Source: Acanthornis magna
Taxonomy: Eukaryota; Chordata; Aves; Passeriformes; Acanthizidae
DNA length: 64,000 bases
Direction: 5' to 3'
Assembly (NCBI GenBank): GCA_036785705.1
Contig: JAWUZG010000018.1
Location: 6,793,501-6,857,500 of the forward strand
Shown here: one piece after another, positions 33,849-48,260 of the stretch
How the letters are laid out: every line of letters starts with the position of its first letter
How positions within the stretch are numbered: position 1 is the first letter of the stretch
Made by a program: the position numbers and the translations under genes
The notes under the pieces: generated by a model
Database searches by the model: none
Told to the model about the DNA's origin: nothing
Seen by the model: only the letters and a program-made list of their open reading frames with translations

Positions 33849-35877
33849 ATAATTGTGTGAATTGATTAATTTCTGAGCTTCAGAATACTTTGTGACAGTC
33901 TAATCTGGACAACAGAAAGTCTCTCAGTCTATAGTGGCGTGTCACAGAGTAGTTCTGGAGTTTTGTACTTATGTCTACTTGCCTGTTTCTCTCTTTTTAA
34001 GGTGACGTATAACTGAATGTGTCTTTGTTTTTTAACATTCTGAGGGACTCTATCCTTAAAATTATGATGTTGTTACACATATCTGGATAAATATATCTTC
34101 TGCAAGTCTTCATGGCTGCCACATTCAACTTCAAGTATCTTCAGAGAGCACATTTGTATTTCTGGTGGCCAACTTGCCAACATTTCCAACAAGTCTGGAA
34201 TGGTTTGAATCAAATTTGCTGGCAGTTACCAGAAGGGTATTTTATTTGTAGTCTTCTCACGGCAGTGAAGCGTTTTCTGTTTGTGGATATTAGAAGATGG
34301 TTACAGAAATAAAGCCGTTAGTTCAGAGTTTCTCCTTTGTGCTTTTCTTGTGCTTTGTCATGTTTGTCCTGTTTAACCAGAGAGAGAACAAAAGTTTGTC
34401 TCCAGGCTCTTGCTGTGTTAGTATCTAGCTGTGCTTTTTACTGTCTGTAGTTTTAAGCCATTGCTTTCCTCTCCCTCTTTTCAGAGAGTTGAGAGAGGAA
34501 AGAAGCTACTGTCTGACTGAAATGCCCAGTTTAAATATTTTATCCCAGGTGATGCAGTTGCATCATCCAGTTTCCAGAGTGACTGAAACTCTGTTCACTG
34601 CAATGAACATTCACTCAAATACCCGTATTTGAAATACCAGTTTTAGCTGGCTGAGTATAGAGCGCTGCTGTGAGAAAGTTAACAGATCTTCTGAGGGAGT
34701 TGCAGTTTGGTGGGACACTAAATTTGATGATTCCTGAAAAAAAAAATTACGAACTCTTTCTAGGTCATATAAATTTCATTTCTCATAACCTGTATCCAGT
34801 CTTTTATTTCATAATATTGTCATCAGGATAAATTTATGATAATCTTTCTCCAAGTGCAGTACTGAGAGATTAAGTGATTTGTTCAAGAAAATACAGGACA
34901 TCTGTGAAAGAGCTGTAGATGGAACAAAAATCCATAAAGCCTTAGCCTGTGCATTGCCAGTAAGATAATAAAAATTATTATCCAGTTAGATTTGAAATCA
35001 GGTTTGAATGTGGGGTGTCTTACTTCAAGAACATGGAAGTTGAGCAGGAGTCCTTGATGCAGTAATCAAACATAAGGTTGAGGTCCTAAATTCCTGAGCA
35101 TAGACAGATACTTTTGGGGGGATTCTATTACTCTTCAAAATTTAAACAACAGCACTGCCACTTCCGTAGTGTATATATTTACTTCGATCTCAGGAACTGA
35201 AGAACTTGACTTTACACGTGGGGCATGATGGGAACTTTGGAAAAAATAAAGCATGTTCTTTTGTCAGTCTTCCTGTGTTACTAGAATAGGCTGATATCTT
35301 CATTTTGGCTAAGAATCCTGATTTTAATGAGAAGTTTTGTGAAAGTTGAGCTGCCCCTTAGTAGGTGAAGAAGTTTTGTCACTCTTTTTTGTGCTGACTG
35401 ATGTTCTCGTGCTGCTCTGCACAGAGCTGTGTGATTCTTCTGCCCTGGAGCAGTGAGGTGGGAATGTGAGCTGTCTGCTGCAGTATGAGGGAGCTTGCAG
35501 ACTTAGTAAAGGTAGTTAATAGCACAGAAGAATTATTGAAATCAGAGATAGTGGAATGAAATCCTGCCCCCTCTGTTTGCATCACTATTCAGCTGGTCAC
35601 TAATACCACATCCAGAAGCACCTTTTCTCCTCCCTCTCAAGTGTATTCTATTGGTTTACAAAATAATAAATACTCAAGAGGCAATGAAGTGTTAGATTAC
35701 CCCAAGTTTTTTCTTATTGAGGCTCCGCTCTCTTGAGTCATCAAAATGGGAATCTGAACCTCTCCCCCCAAACCTGTCATTTTGAAGAAATGCCTTGTAC
35801 ATTTCCTACATGGCTGTCATCCCTGAATTTTTAATTTCTCTGGTTTCAGGTTTTAGTTAGTCTATCTCTTTACAATA

Positions 35878-35878
35878 A

Positions 35879-35911
<33 letters not shown>
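35878..35911. repeat. (AAT)n microsatellite, about 11 units
   Basis: Perfect AAT/TAA trinucleotide run. Confidence 0.97.
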
Positions 35912-36892
35912 GATATTAAAATCTGTCTATGTGTTTGCTGTTTATCTAACCCTAACTGAGAAAGGCTGTAACTTGCCCTTTCTTCCTCCTTCTGTTTTTG
36001 CTTTTACATGTTCTGCTTTAACGGGAGTGCTGCTCGTCAGTGAGAGCGCAGGGCTGTCCCTGTGTCACACCCAGGGCACAAGGGGACAGTCCAGAGGCTC
36101 ATGCACTGTGCCACACAGCAGGGGTTGGGTGCCTTCCTTTCTGTGCTGGAAAGAAAGGAATTGGCCCAGAGGTCAGAGGAACAGCTCTGCCCAGACCTGC
36201 CTCTCTGGAGTTGCTGAACCCAGCACCCTAAAGCTCTCTGGCTGAGTTGTGGAGGTTGTGGAGGGAGGGTTCTGTTTACCATTTTTACTTATATTTGAAC
36301 TTTGCCTTTCTGTGCTAGTGTCTCTTATTTTATATGTGTCACAGGACTGCTGTTTGTATCTTTTTTTTTCTTTCAATAGGGCTAATAGAGCAATTTTAAT
36401 GGTTACTGGTTTGATAAATCCTTATAACAGGGCTATAAGTGAAAATGGGTAAATATTAATAAAGAACGTACATTCATTGAAGCCAGTGAATATTTTTTAT
36501 TTACTTGAAGGTCCTGGCATCAAGCTCATAACTTTTTGAGAAGGGATTCAGGTTAAGTTTTCAGTAATTCCTAGTTTATGAAAGTGTTGTGCAGTGCAGA
36601 AGGGAGGTGCAGGATTCCTTCCCTTCCTCCTGTCGTGTCCTCTTCAGCTTAGACATTCCTTTTTTCTTGTAATAATTCTTTTAAAATTAAGAGCTAGCTT
36701 GTTGGGGTTTTTTTTGGTGGGCTGTTTATGTGCTTTCACTAGAATGAAGCTATTAATATACTGGGTGCTATCCAGCGGCATGCAGTAGTACCGATCAAAA
36801 ATAAAAATTCAGTGTCACAGTGTCACATGGTTGTTACTGGTAGGTGCTCATACATTTGTTTGTGTGTATAGGGTCTAAATGAATTTGATGCC

Positions 36893-36911
36893 TTTTTTTT
36901 TTTTTTTTTTT
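36893..36911. repeat. 19-base poly-T run
   Basis: Uninterrupted T run. No minus-strand retroposon body was recognised next to it. Confidence 0.95.
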
Positions 36912-39659
36912 GGTGGTATGCAGTGACTTGGATTTACATTTTAATTGCATGTGTTTTAACAGATGCACATGTCACAGGCAACCAATTCACTGAAGAGAGA
37001 ATGAATACATTGGTGAAATTCATTTAGGAACTTGCCAAGCTAGTTCTGCTGACTGCTAGAACCTATAAGGACCTGGAAGGCAGTGATTCGTGGTGGGAAG
37101 TTAAAACCTGGGTATTGATTCCTGAGGGCATTGGGAATTTTCTGAAAGACAGTGGAGTGACAGAATAACATATCACCTTTGCTGACATGCCATTGAGAAA
37201 AATATGTAAGCAATTATTAACGTGGACAGAAGAATTGATTGCCTTACAGATATTGTGCTCATCCTCAGGATGTCACCTGCTGTGGAAATCTGAGCGAGTG
37301 TCATTAAAACCTAACTCTCATGCTACAGTGTCATCTCTACGAAGGAAAGCTCTGTTCCATGTGGCTCAGCAGAATTATGTTACTATGAGGTCTTTTGGCA
37401 AAAAAAAAAAAAAGAAAAAATGCTTTAGTTTCCTGGTGATTGCTTTCCATATAGTTTGGCCCTATAAGGTGTATTCTTATTAAATCAAGAATGGCTTGGG
37501 ACTTTGAGTTGTGAATTGGAAAAAATTAATGTGGAGCTGTTAGTTAACAATAGATGTTTCTGGTTTTATCCATCAAAAAATCACAAGTGACACTTATAAA
37601 GTGTTCCACTGTAAGGAAACTCCATATTTCCCTAAGTGGGCTATGATTTAAAATAACCCTCAATGGTTCTACTGTTGCAGAAATAGATGGCTCCTTTGTA
37701 GGTGGCTAACAAAGGAGTATCAGAAAGGTGACTAGTCTACAATAAACTTAGAAACTTATACTGATAATTTGTATTTAGATTTTTTGTCTGGGAAAAGTAT
37801 TATTTTACAATCCTGTAGAGGTTCTTCTGCATCTATCCATTCAGTCATGTTTTATTACATAGAACTGAGAATTGAAGCAGTAAATGTAGGTCATCTGAAC
37901 TGTGTGAGAAATGTGCCTTGGGCATCGGCAGCTTTGAAAGTTGTCTTTCCCATACAGGCACTGCTTGATTATCACTGTTTTTTAAAACTATAACATAGGT
38001 GAACTGCAAGGTACTTCTGAAGTTAACATTGTACCTGTGTCCACTTCATTTACTGTTGTCAGCAGCTACAGTAATAAAATTTATTTTAAACTTCTTGAAT
38101 GTACAGAATTGTGCAGTGCTGAGAATGTATTTATGTTCACAAGCACAGTAAGGGTTATGGGTAGCTTGTAGTAGGCTCTACGGTAATATAAGAGAAAGGT
38201 TGAAATAAAAAGAGTTGAAATAGAATGGTGCACTATTTATGTGGAGGTGCAGTGTTTAGATGAAGAAGCTTTATTATTTCCCTCCAGTACCTGAGTTACA
38301 GCTTGGTGTTTCAGCTGAGATGATTCATTGACAATTTCACCTTCCAAAAATTCTGTTGCAGCTGAATAATGTTGTTGAAGTCTGAAATAAGGCTGGAATG
38401 CAGAATTTTGGTAGATATATTTTAGTAAATTTTTGTGTTACCATGTTATCCATATTTATTACTTGATTTTATAGGTGAACTTACTTTTCCTGTTGATTAC
38501 TGTTTGTTACTGAAAGATTCAGTCTCTTAATGTATAACTCTCTCCATATTTTTGTGTGTTTCATACAGAATCATCTTTAAAGACTTGCATGTCTTTAAAT
38601 TGACTTACTTTTCAATAGAAAATATTTGGCTCTTTTTTTTCTTGTGTAATCAAAATTATTTGATGCTACACTTTCATGTTTTTGCAGCAATTGATTTTTT
38701 TTCTATTAAGTTTTATTGATATTTAACATCTAGAATTATCATATAGCAATTAATTATGTAGTTTGAGGTCCTGTTTGATAAAACCAGGGAAGAGACTGAG
38801 GTAGTGATGAAAAGCATCCTTTAAATCTGTTAAGCAAATGGAAGAAAAATTGGAAGTTAGGACATTGTTCAGCTGATTGGATTTTTAGTATGTTGAGAAT
38901 TTAAAGGATTTCCCAAGACATCTGTAAAACAAATAATGTTAAATATTTTGATCTTTTACACACCAATCCCCCAAACTATTGAACAGTTGATTCGAATCCA
39001 ACCAAGTTTATTTATTTTATTGTATTTCTTCAATGACAATTGCACCTATACCTATCAAATAAAGTGAGAAACTTGGTATGTTCCAGAGACTGCTGAAAAT
39101 GTGACTTGTGATTTAGAATCCATTACTCTTTCCTATCGTTTTTTTTTTTGGTGTGAAACATAAAATACATTCAAATGATTCTAAGGTTTGCAAGAATTGT
39201 GTAGAACTCAGAGTGCAGGAAGTGGCTATTTTTATTCACGAAGTGATTGTGGGACTGTATCCTGGTGCTGTCATGAATTTGCCTCTCAGCAGACATATGG
39301 TGAGTTAATAAATCGGTTGTTGGTTGAAGCGTCTGCATCAGTAAAATTTTGTAAGAGTGGAGTATTTTTTTCCTTCATTTTTTCTCAGTGTTTTTACAAG
39401 TTGTTTGGTGGGTTGTTTTTTTTTTTTTTTGTCCTGACCTTTACCCAAACATTAAATGTGGGTGGTCAGCTAGAAGAGAATGTAGGCACTCACTGGTTCT
39501 GCCCCATTCATTTGGGAATTCGGATTCAGTCTCTGCTTCAGCCCTTGTGTGTCTGGGCTAGATGCCTCTCTGAGTGTATAGATAGGCTTTGTGTTGCCAT
39601 AGTTCCTGCTTTTCAAATAGGTAGGAGGGAAGAGTAAAAATAGAAACTTTTTTTTTATA

Positions 39660-39850
39660 CCCACCAATACAGCTTGATGGGTGGTTGTTTCTTGGTTCGG
39701 GTTTTTTTGTTTTGTGGTTGTTGGTTTTGGTTTGGGTTTTTTTTTAGTTGGTTTGATTTTTATTTGTCGTTTGTGGGTTTTTTGTTGTTTCTTTTTCTTT
39801 TGTTTTGTTTTGTGGTTTTGGAGAGTTGGTTACATTTAGTTTGGTTTGTA
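39660..39850. repeat. T/G-rich low-complexity tract
   Basis: Irregular TTTG, GGTT and long T runs on the + strand produce a spurious Phe/Trp/Gly/Leu-rich open frame (39674-39952). Confidence 0.85.
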
Positions 39851-41390
39851 GGTGGTGTTTTCGCTCCCCTCCCCACTCTCCTTCCTTCAATGGCTATAAG
39901 AGAAGAGGGTGATTTTCTTCAGGTTCTGGGTCTAAGCTTTTGTTTTACTTGAAAGGTACAATTCACAAATGTTGCAAGTTAAAGGAAAAAGATTGAGAGC
40001 AATGCCTTGAGAATTTTTTAAATTCTAGAGTACTTCAAAGAATAACGCTGAACTAACTTTAAGGCTAATTCAAGTATTAAGTGTAATTTCAACAGCTTTA
40101 AATAATGCATATTATATTTAGGCCTGCACATTTTCAACTGTAGATGACAGTGTGGTTCTGGTACCTGATTGTAGGACCTCATTTTTCAAAGTCTCTGGGT
40201 GATGGTGACTCTGTGACAGAATATGAGCTCTGCAGTCATTGGGAGTTACACCTGGCCAGTGCCAGGCATCACCTGAGGTATCAGTCACTAACCCTTTGGA
40301 AAGTATGTGCTAAGGAATGCATGGGATTTTCATTCTAAAACAATTTCTAAAATAACTCCCAGGCAGAAGTAGGTTGGAAAGAGCAACTTACTGTTTGAAG
40401 GGAATTTGATAGCAATTTTCGTGGAAATAAGGCAGTCCAGTAATGTCATTGAGTTTTAAAGTAGGAACCTTTCTGCTTTGTCAATAGTTTAATGATGGAT
40501 TTATGTGGATATTTAAAATCAGCAGAGGACATGGGTTTGGAAACTTGTTCAGCACTGATGGCACTTGTTCCTCAGTTTGTTCCTGTGGTGCACCAGGTTA
40601 TTCTTAGAGGAGAGCAGAGAGGAAAAAAAGTCACAGGTTAAGATTCTGTAACTACACATGAAGCAAACTAATCATGGGATTTCCTAATTATTGGAATTAG
40701 GGCTCTTTGTCTGCTATTGGTATTCTTCTTGAATATTACATAAAGCTGATTTAAATAATTGAATATTTTCTAAGCTTAGAGCGTGCTGGAAAATGAAAAT
40801 GAAGTTAAATACCTTCTTGTTTCCTTTATAGCTTTTCAAACAGTTTCAGCCCTGAACCATAAGCAGGTTACATATGTGATATTTTAAGAAACATTTTTAA
40901 ATGGTTTTCCAGTTTCGTGATGCCTCATTAGTAGATACTGATGATGTGAAATGTGATGGTAATTGTGCATAATACAATTATGCATTATAACTGATACATT
41001 AGGGAGAGAAATGCTTTCTTTTTACTACAGGAAATAAACTATTCCCACCAAAACACTACGTCAGTTTATTTATGGTTTTCTCTGTGCCTATTGGGATTCT
41101 GAGCATGGCTCTAGTCAGGTCTTGAATAAGATATAACTTCTGTTTATATGCTATATTCATCATAACTGTAAATACTTTTATTTTTGTGAACATCAGAATG
41201 CAGTGGATAGAGTTTAGAGATGGTGAAATATTGTGTAACTTCTTATCTGTTTCTTTCAAACTTTGGTACACTGTGCAGTATAGTGAAATACAAGAAAGTT
41301 CAGTGTGTTTTGAAGTGGATGTGAAGTCTGATGTTTGATTCTGCTCAGTGCTGTAGCCTAATTCTGTTCCCACCACTTTGTTTCTTCCAG

Positions 41391-41731
<341 letters not shown>

Positions 41732-44700
41732 TGATACTAAAATGTGTTAGTTGTAAAAGAAAAGCGAGATAGAGAAGTGAAATCAGAAGAACTGATAAAC
41801 TAAAATTGGTGCCAACTCTTTTAAATAGTGTGCAAAAGGAGGTAAATATCCCGAAACACCCAGTCACTGAAATTTGCAATCACAGCAATACAAATGGCAA
41901 TAGCTTACTGGCAAGGGAATTTTGTGCTTTATCTTACTGAAAATTGTGTGTTGTAAAAAGAGTTTAAAATCAAACATCACCACCTTATTCAAAGCATGTC
42001 ACTTTAAATGCCTATTAAGAATATCAATTAACTGGAAACGGTGTAGGAGTCCTGATTTGATTTGCTGAGGTTATGTGTGGCATTGTTCTGAGCTATTCAG
42101 TGAAGCATATGATTGCTGATGAAAGAGATCCATCAGTGTTTCTCTCTCTAGCATATGTTCAACAGGTATTTGGGTAATCAAGAGGACACATTGGAGAAAC
42201 CATTAATTAATCACATACATACATATTTATAAAGATTTGCTTTTTTATATATTTCCGTTGGTGGTGTGAAATATAGACAAACCACTAAGGTTATTTCTGT
42301 TCTGTTCGTTTATTAAAATCAATTCGTGTATTTGACTTTGCACAGGACAGTTCTGGAGATTAATCCACGTGCAAGTGGATTTACCTGTGTTTGGTGATAC
42401 TGTAGTTGCAAGAGTCTCAAAGACTTACCAAGTAGAGCAAGTATGCACTATTCTTTTTATATAACATACTGCTGTTCTAACCTTTTTTCTTTATATCAGT
42501 GTAAAATGTGGAACACCTGAATAACAACATTTCTGTGCATTCTAATTTCTTTAACAGCCTTGTGTGATATTCAACTTTGAAAAGGTCTTATTTTTTACAT
42601 TTTAATTTGCAAAGTAAACAAAAAAAACCATCAGCAAATGTAATGTTCAGAATTTATTTCTTACAGGGGAAAAAGAAACCATAGAGTCTTAATTCATGTT
42701 TGACTGATGCAAGAGGTTCAGAATATATCAGCCAACTAAATTTGTGTTGCCTTGGAAATTTTTCTTCTTCACAGACTAAAACAAAAAGTCAAATCTCTTA
42801 CGGGTCAGGGGTATTGATGAATGAACAGATAAGTCAGGGGGTTTGCTATTGGCTACCTCATCCAATTTCTCTTGCTCTTATTTGATATAACGACAACAAA
42901 TTTTAAAGCAAGTAGCCCAAACTACTTGTGCTTTTTAAAACCACAGACTATGAAACTGAGTAGTGGCTAATACCCTCTATAATCTGCTGGCTGATAAATT
43001 TTGTTATTTCACCGCCATTTTTAGTGTCACAGTGTTTCTATTTGGAAACTTAAGCATTGATAGTAGATTACATTCACACTATTAAATTTTTCTTTTTAGT
43101 TATCTTGTTTCCTACTTCGTTCTGTATAACTTCATATGTAGGAATAGGGATGTGAATATGTGAATTTTATAATGATTTTTTAAATTGCATTGAAAAGAAG
43201 ACAGATAGAAGAATGAATAAATTTTGTGTCATTAAATTACTCTGATTAAAAAAAAAAAAAAGAAATTTAAAAAAATTACATGAACACAAGAAAGATACTA
43301 GCCCTGATGCACTTCTGGGTTTGATGCTTTACCTGTAATAGCATCAAGTTTAACTCTCGCGTCAACTAAGAACGAGATGTAAGTACAAGACTATGATAGC
43401 TGCAGGAGCATTTTCAATTACTAGTGTTCTTATACTATATTCGGTCTGGGAAGATCTGCTTCCATTTGGTTACTTGTTCACCTTTTTCAGCTTAAAAATG
43501 TGGTATTTTCTAGGGTATTGAGGTTGTTACTGGCAACAGTTATGTGCACATACGTGTGCAGAGAAATGGGTGAACTCACATATGTAATCTGCAAAAGAAG
43601 AAAGAGGAAATTACAGCCAGAGCTTTCTAAAATCCTACTGAGTGTACCTTGCAGTCTGTAGTAAATTCTGCAGTATATTGGAGTGCATTTCTTTGAGGAT
43701 ACAGATGGAGAGAATTTCAACCTCTTTCCCTCATCTTTGCTGTAGTGCTTGCTCTAAATCATTTAACTAGAATTGAATTGAATGTGTAGTTTGTTTCCCA
43801 GCCTACTCTCACTCTATGCAGCAGTTACAGGATCCATGACTGACAAGTTGAGTAAATCAAAGCCATAGAGATTTTTCCTGTTTAGACTGTAGTTCAAAAA
43901 TAGTAACAAAACCAACAGAAATTACTTCTTGGTATCAGAAAAGTAAAAACATTGTATCTAGAGAATTCTAAATAAATTTGATATCTTTACTGGCATAGAG
44001 GTATGAGAGAATTATTGAAGCTGCTAAACAGACAGCTCTGTGACCTGTGGGACATAAACTGTATTAGGAAAGGTAACAAACTCTTGTGGGGCCAATTTAT
44101 TCAATTTAATTTTCCTAAACTATTTTTTCCCTCACGCATCTGCCTATATTAATGATTTATCTGAGAAGGAACCTTCTAACTGATGAGAGACATCACAAAC
44201 TGAAATTACCCTTAACATACTTTTGCCTGCAAAATACTGGTTTCTCTGAAATAAAATTTTACCCGAGAGACATTCAAAACTTTGTACATATTTTTCTAGT
44301 TCATCTTGTTTCATTCGTTGTTGATCCATATAAAGAAATTTCTTCTGTAAAGTTGTTCTACTGCACGCTTATGCAATACCTGATCCAAAATTGGTATGTT
44401 TGCATCTCTTTGGATCTGCATCATTGTGGATCTTGCTGGTGGTATTTTGGCCATTGGACACACGAGTAGCTGGGTTCATTTATGTTGCCTAAGGGGTGAA
44501 GCAAAAGTTGTGGCACTGTCTTAGTTCTCATGTACTGCCTCTTGTTTTGGGAACACCTGTTTGATAACCATAGGGAGCCTGTTGGATAGAGGATGTCCTC
44601 CTGGACTGTAGATTTGCTGCCATCTATGGAGAGGCTGGAGAAGGAAAAGCGTGAACTGAACAGGAGCTCACATACTACCCTCGCTCTGCTAGTGAAAAAG

Positions 44701-45234
44701 CTTTGTTGGAAGGCAAACTTTGGGTAATGGGTAACGAAAGGAGTTGACCAAAGCACAAAAATTAAACTTATTTTAACATGAGTGGAGGCAGGACTCACTC
44801 TGACTGAACCTTAAATTCCAGTGCTATGAGCACAAGGAGCTGTGGTGAATGGGCATGGTCTTGGCAGTCAGCTCAGTGGTTTCATAAATGCTTGTGCTGA
44901 GATCCATGAATATTTAGGAACAAGTATTCCAAAGTACCTATTCCTACTGAGGTAGTTAGGAAAAATTAGAATGTAGTCTTCTGATATATCGAGTAATGCT
45001 TTGTTCTTGATAGCAAGGTGTTAAAATGTTGGCTGTCGCTCCATCTTCACCAGGTTCAGTTACTGCTTTCAAATATCCGTATTCTACTTGTGACTGTACA
45101 TTTATAGGCTTGAGATCACAACATCTGGGAGTTAAGATAAATGAGATGTTTCATCTCAGTTACCACTCTGTCACCTCACTGCTGGGAAGGGGAGTGATAG
45201 TGCAGCTTGGTGAAACTTCATTTTAGTTTATGGC

Positions 45235-45905
45235 TCATTGCTCTTCATTCTGTCACTGGGCACCACCAAAAAGAGCTTGGTACCATCCTCTTGATGCTCT
45301 TCGAGATACTTACGTGTTGATGAGATCTCCTCTCAGTCTTCTCTAAACTGAGCAGGCCCAGCTCCCACAGTCTCTCATCATAAGAGAGATGCTCCAGACC
45401 TCTCCTGATCTTCGCGGCGCTCCACTGAATCCCCTCCCGCAGTTCCATGTCTTTCTTGACCTGTGGAGCCCAGAATTGTACACAATACTCCTGATGCACC
45501 TCACCAGGGCCAAGGTCACTGATAAACAAATTCAGTAAGACTGGACCCAGTACTGATCCCTGGTGCTCCCCAGCCTCCAGCTGGATTCTGCTCCATTGAT
45601 CATGATGCTCTGAGCTCTGCCATTCAGCCAGTTCTTGATCTACCTTGATCCACTGTCCATTAATCTAACCCACATTTCCTGAGCTTACTTACAAGGAGGT
45701 TATGGAAGACAGTCAAAAGCCTTGCTGAAATCAAGGTAGACAACATTCACTGCTCTCCCCTAATTGACCCATCCAGCCATGCCATTGTAGAAGACTATCA
45801 GATTGGTCAAGCATGATTTGCCCTTGATGAATCCATGCCGACTATTCCTGATTACCTTCTCTTCTTTTTCGTGCACATTTTCAGTTCCTGCCAAAAAGCA
45901 GTGTG
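45235..45905 (-). mobile_element. CR1 retroposon fragment, - strand (about 670 bp)
   Basis: It reads on the + strand as GAGATCTCCTCTCAGTCTTC, TCTAAACTGAGCAGGCCCAG, CTCTCATCATAAGAGAGATG, ACCTGTGGAGCCCAGAATTG, CTGGACCCAGTACTGATCCC, CTTGCTGAAATCAAGGTAGA and TTGATGAATCCATGCCGACT. This is the reverse complement of the 3' reverse-transcriptase region and 3' UTR side of an avian CR1. The frame is broken and no reverse transcriptase is encoded. It sits in a JAKMIP1 intron, opposite to the direction of transcription. Confidence 0.94.
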
Positions 45906-47402
45906 GAGAGTATCCCTCCTGTGATTGACTATTGTGCCCCAAATTAAAAACCCCCGCAGTTAAAAGAAAGAAAAACAAATGAGGTAGTCCTGAGTAACTT
46001 CTTATCGTAACATTTTTATTGGATGGGGCAGTGGTTGGGTAGCACTTGGAAACACATACAATTTAATAGGTTATTGCCTTTTAGAAATTCATAGTTTTAA
46101 AATTATTCCATTGGCTCCAGTCATAAAGCTGAACTATTATTTTTCTGTCTCAGGTGTGCAGAGCACCTTGTCATAGAAAACAACACCAGATGCAAATATC
46201 CAAGGAAAATACAATTATATTGTTTTAAAGGAAATCCTGCTTTCAAGCACTTTTTAGACATAAGAAAGCGAAGAAGCAATGATGCTTAGCATTATTTTTT
46301 GAAGAAGCTAACTTCTGCTATGACAACAGGATTGTATCAATGTGCACAAATTATTAAAGTTTTAATTTAGAAAGGTATAAAATAACGGATTTATTGGTGC
46401 CCTGATATCCTGCCTGACTTTGTTTCCCTGTTGGCTTCATATCTTGGACAGAATAGCTTTCTTCATATTAAAAAAAAAACCCAAAAACTGAAAGAGTGCC
46501 GGAAATAAAAAAAGAGAAACTGCTTTAAAATTTAGGTTCATTTTGAAAGTGAGACTCAGGCATATGGGAAAATGCCACACTACTATTTTCATTCAGTCAG
46601 TTGCTCTGGGAGCCAGACGTGTACAGAACTGCACAGTGCGCAGGAGAGAGGGACTCGGGTGCGGGAAGGACAGCTTATGGCTTTCAGGGAAGGGCTAACA
46701 GACAGATCTAACTTTCCATCTTCTCTGACAAAAAGCAGTAATAAGAAAAGACTTTTTAAAGACCTTGAGAATTAGGATGCATCTTTTTTTTCTGGGTCAT
46801 GAGGTGTGATAAGCATTTAAGATGCTGTGTAAAAATCCAGGGTTTTTTGAAGGATTCTAATTCTTCTTGCTTAAATTGCTCTTGCTGAAGCTTTTAGGTA
46901 AAATTAGTAATCATATATGATAGTACTCAGTTACTCTGAGGGGTTTAATATGTGTTCTCACAGACAGCAACAAGCCATTTAGGTGTTCCCTTAATTCAGT
47001 GAAAGATGAAAAAAATTGAGCAAGTATGCCAATTTGTGTGACTCAGCGCTCCTCCTAAATGTCAAAACGCATTTCTCATTTATTAAAAATGCTCTTAGGA
47101 AGTTACACTCATGAATGTGTTGTATTGAAAACTGCTTTTCACTTGTATGCTTTATATACAATATGACTAATTTAAAATTACTGTAGTTCTGGAGGTATAT
47201 TGTCTGTGTTTGTATGTGCCGTTAAACAGTTTGTTTCCCCATGCTGTCATTAGTAGGTTTCATTGCTCAGTTTCATTTCAATTTTCTTTACTCATCAGTA
47301 AGGCAATAAGTAAACAATGAGTGTTGTTTCATTTGCAAATTTATCTCTAAACCAGTCTGTTTACTTCAGATAGTAAATAGGTGAATAAGTGACTTAGCTG
47401 TG

Positions 47403-47510
47403 TTAGAGCATCATGGAATAGTTTGGCTTGGAAGGGGCCTTTAAAGACCATCTATTTGAGCCTCCCTGCCATGGACTCTCCTATGGAATTGTGTACCCTA
47501 ATGCAAGGAC
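47403..47510 (-). mobile_element. CR1 retroposon 3' end, - strand
   Basis: GCATCATGGAATAGTTTGGC, TTGGAAGGGGCCTTTAAAGA, CCATCTATTTGAGCCTCCCT and GCCATGGAC match the reverse complement of a CR1 3' end. It is short and diverged. Confidence 0.85.
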
Positions 47511-47959
47511 TGAAAATCACTGCTATCCACTGTAGGCTTGGAACTAAATATCATCTCGCAAAAGAATTAAGACATGGATATATTCGACAGATAGTTTCCA
47601 ATAGCCCGATTCACCACTTGGGGGAAAAAACCAAACCTCTGTCTCTCTTAATAAAGATACATTTTCAGAATCATCCTGGAATAGAGTGACAATATCTGTG
47701 AAATCTGCTTGTGACAGTGTCTGATTCACAGCTGTTACCTTTTTTCACAGCTGTAATTATAGTGCTCTCCTAACCAGTGCATCTAGGTTACTTTCATAAA
47801 AATGTAGATACCTTTCCTCCCTCTCCTGCCCCAGTCTCTCTCTTTTTTTAAACCAAGGGCAAGTTTGAGTTGGTTGATTGTCAGAGTTACTGTTCAAAAT
47901 AAGAGGATTATAACATCTTCTGCACAGGAAAAGCCTGCTGTCCCAGCTGTCTGAAGCCT

Positions 47960-48260
47960 TCAGGTCAAGTTGTGGTGGGTGAATCCTTATTGCACACCAG
48001 GTGCCCACCAAAGCCACTCCATCACTGCCCTCCCCAGCTGGACAGGGCAGAGGAAATGGAATGAAAGATTTGCTCCATCCTGGACCTCCAGGGGCTGCAG
48101 GGGCACAGCTGCCTCACCATGGCCTTCACCATGGGCTGCAGGAGAATCTCTGCTCCAGCACCTGGGGCACCTCCTGCCCCTCCTTCTGCACTGACCTTGG
48201 CTGTTCCTCTCACACATTCTCACTGTTCCCTCCAGCTGCAATTGCACAGGGGTTTTTCCT
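47960..48260 (-). mobile_element. LTR-retroelement fragment(s), mostly - strand
   Basis: The first 100 bases (GTGGTGGGTGAATCC, CACCAGGTGCCCACCAAAGC, CCCCAGCTGGACAGGGCAG) are the reverse complement of a stretch related to 14.14-14.21 kb. The rest (CTCCAGGGGCTGCAGGGGCA, CAGCTGCCTCACCATGG, GGGCACCTCCTGCCCCTCC, TTCTGCACTGACCTTGG, CTCACACATTCTCACTG) recalls sequence common in songbird LTR elements. The block is markedly G+C-rich against its surroundings. Open frames on both strands here are retroelement by-products, not genes. Exact boundaries and family are uncertain. Confidence 0.6.

Larger units (their letters stand above)
28962..41390. other. Gene-free stretch upstream of the JAKMIP1 start exon
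   Basis: No exon is supported in this 12.4 kb. It holds a perfect 12-bp-stem inverted repeat (31233-31267), an 18-base poly-A (32597-32614), a TA/CA composite microsatellite (33728-33848), an (AAT)n tract (35878-35911) and a 19-base poly-T (36893-36911). It also holds a long T/G-rich tract (39660-39850). The segment 36000-36240 is G+C-richer with open frames on both strands, but none has recognisable similarity; an old repeat is possible. Part of the region is presumably 5' flank or first intron of JAKMIP1. Confidence 0.5.

Noticed and set aside
36000..36240. Possible exon in a G+C-richer segment with frames on both strands
   Set aside because: No recognisable product or convincing splice pair. 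The frames overlap in several phases, as expected of chance or an old repeat.
39188..39952. Hydrophobic Phe/Trp/Gly-rich frames that look like membrane proteins
   Set aside because: They are translations of long T/G-rich low-complexity runs.
45245..45529. 94-codon minus-strand frame
   Set aside because: This is a remnant of the CR1 3' region, not a host gene.
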